Part shown: positions 63,212 to 64,000 of the stretch, in pieces
How positions within the stretch are numbered: position 1 is the stretch's first letter
How the letters are laid out: each line of letters begins with the position of its first letter
Source: Liopterus haemorrhoidalis
Taxonomy: Eukaryota > Arthropoda > Insecta > Coleoptera > Dytiscidae
Length of the DNA stretch: 64,000 nt
NCBI GenBank assembly: GCA_963971575.1
Contig: OZ020624.1
Location: 11,556,625 to 11,620,624, forward strand
Direction of reading: 5' to 3'
Notes under the pieces: model-generated
What the model saw: the letters and a program-made list of their open reading frames with translations, nothing else
Databases searched by the model: none
What the model was told of the DNA's origin: nothing
Made by a program: the position numbers and the translations under genes

Positions 63212-63381
63212 CTCGAAAATGGCCTTTGCGTCTATTTTACCATTTGATTGATGTTGCTATGGTAAATTCTTATATTCTATTCAAACGTATCCATAAGGAT
63301 TCACCTACTCTACCGGTATTTCAGGCACAAGTAGCTTTAGTCCTTTGTGCTAACGAAAATGTAAGGAAGCCAGGAAGGCCA

Positions 63382-63489
63382 AGTCTTGCTTCTCAACGGG
63401 GATCGCTAAATCTTGCTTCTCAAAGGGGATCGCCAAGTCTTGCTTCTCCAAGGGAATCGCCCAGTATTGCTTCTCAACGGGAATCGCCG
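63382..63489 (+). repeat. Four 27-bp coding repeats (S-x-A-S-x-R-x-S-x)
   Basis: In-frame tandem repeat within the linker between the piggyBac catalytic core and the Cys-rich domain. Units read SLASQRGSL, NLASQRGSP, SLASPRESP, SIASQRESP. Probably an expanded flexible linker. Confidence 0.85.
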
Positions 63490-64000
63490 GTTCAAGGGAT
63501 TTCCAAAAAGAAAACATATCTTCCTGAACCTAATCTCAGATTCGACGGATTGAATCATATGCCTGATGTATTAGACCTTAGTGGAAAGAGAATGTGCAAA
63601 AACAAAGGTTGTAAACAAGAAACCCAGGTCATCTGCAAAAAGTGCAACCTAAACTTATGTCTGACTTCAACAAAGAAATGTTTCCAGGAATTCCACACAA
63701 AATAGATGATTTCTGTAATACATCTTAAGTTTCTAATAAACGTATCGTTTGTAAATTGTTAATAAAATTTTTACCTATACCTCGGCAAGTCCGCCTTTTA
63801 GCGGAGGATTAACTTTGGTCCTTACAGATGTGCAAAAAGTAAATACAGGCGTTTATTTTAATTATACAATCATACTGATGCTTAATGTACAATAAAATTA
63901 ATTTTTTTGCTGAAAAAAAAAAATTGGCCGGTTAGAGGGTTAACATTAAATAGGGGGGTTTATTATTAATTTGTTTAAAAATATTGAAATTTACAAAAAA

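Larger units (their letters stand above)
61644..63705 (+). pseudogene. piggyBac transposase with two frame breaks
   Basis: Piece 1 (to 62531) has an acidic N-terminus, then FFQQIADQTNLYA, GSDIKKYIGILIFMSIYKYPNIEQYW, SKRFFKIRKYLHFND and FNTRFDTIP. One nucleotide is out of register at about 62525, exactly before the catalytic DEQM (Asp codon 62531-62533). Piece 2 (to 63247) has KPHKWGFKLFVLCDSTG, IIYFDNFFTT (second Asp) and YNYHMGGVDLMD (third Asp). A hairpin (63178-63211) and a second shift follow. Piece 3 (63226-63705) resumes with RLFYHLIDVAMVNSYILF, a 4 x 9-residue Ser-rich repeat and a C-terminal Cys-rich domain (CKNKGCKQ, CKKCNLNLC, CF). Start set at 61644 because the upstream Met at 61605 precedes a TTCTAG-like acceptor and adds no family sequence. 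All three Asp codons survive. Confidence 0.88.
61218..63939 (+). mobile_element. piggyBac-type transposon with TTAA target duplication
   Basis: TTAA flanks both ends (61214-61217 and 63940-63943). The left end CCCTCTAACC and right end GGTTAGAGGG are inverted repeats, continuing into AGCAC / GGCC with mismatches. Subterminal inverted repeats occur at 61525-61550 (ATCCGCCTTAAGGCGGACCTG) and 63784-63810 (AAGTCCGCCTTTTAGCGGAGGAT), a typical piggyBac arrangement. Length 2722 bp. It carries one transposase gene with two frame breaks. Confidence 0.9.

Overview
The window looks like AT-rich, repeat-dense intergenic DNA from an insect or a close arthropod relative. The evidence is the mixture of element types: pogo/Tigger-like, PIF/Harbinger, piggyBac and hAT DNA transposons; I-, CR1/Jockey- and R1-like non-LTR retrotransposons; a BEL/Pao LTR retrotransposon; an insect-type (errantivirus-like) envelope relic; spliceosomal introns; and a short run of the insect telomere repeat TTAGG. 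A hemipteran such as an aphid is a plausible guess only. I see no confident single-copy host gene. The nearest candidate is a broken SWIM-YqaJ-PHD gene at 34.3-37.5 kb.

Layout. 0-8.6 kb: the 3' end of a minus-strand LINE ending in a (TA)n tract, scattered repeats, a plus-strand RT scrap, and a four-layer nest (4431-6973) in which two hAT-like elements, a LINE and a further insert sit one inside another, the layers marked by exact or decayed target duplications. 8.65-12.35 kb: a structurally complete pogo-like transposon with an intact 800-codon transposase. 12.4-19.7 kb: RT and tRNA-like scraps, decayed hAT transposases and a near full-length minus-strand CR1-like LINE. 20.8-26.3 kb: a hAT scrap and a PIF/Harbinger element with convergent transposase and MADF genes; the space between them holds a small MITE. 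26.3-29 kb: a 5'-truncated LINE.

29.4-34.2 kb: an envelope relic split by a minus-strand LINE and followed by a candidate LTR. 34.3-37.5 kb: the SWIM-YqaJ-PHD pseudogene, split by a 1381-bp TG...CA insertion with a 4-bp target duplication. 37.8-43.9 kb: a full-length I-clade LINE with both ORFs open, two 5' monomers and a 14-bp target duplication. It lies inside or beside an ISL2EU/Harbinger-like element (44.0-46.5 kb) that has a decayed spliced transposase and a divergent Myb/SANT gene.

46.7-60.4 kb: an ORF1 scrap holding a 508-bp MITE, then a second pogo-like element (47631-60377) whose transposase was split by a 9.5-kb BEL/Pao element (48511-58046). 61.2-63.9 kb: a piggyBac element with TTAA duplications, terminal and subterminal inverted repeats, and two frame breaks.

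The window is best read as a layered insertion record. In several places removing an insert together with one copy of its target duplication brings the older reading frame back into register, which gives relative ages directly. The two elements most likely to be recent or still competent are the pogo-like element (8655-12345) and the I-clade LINE (37798-43937).
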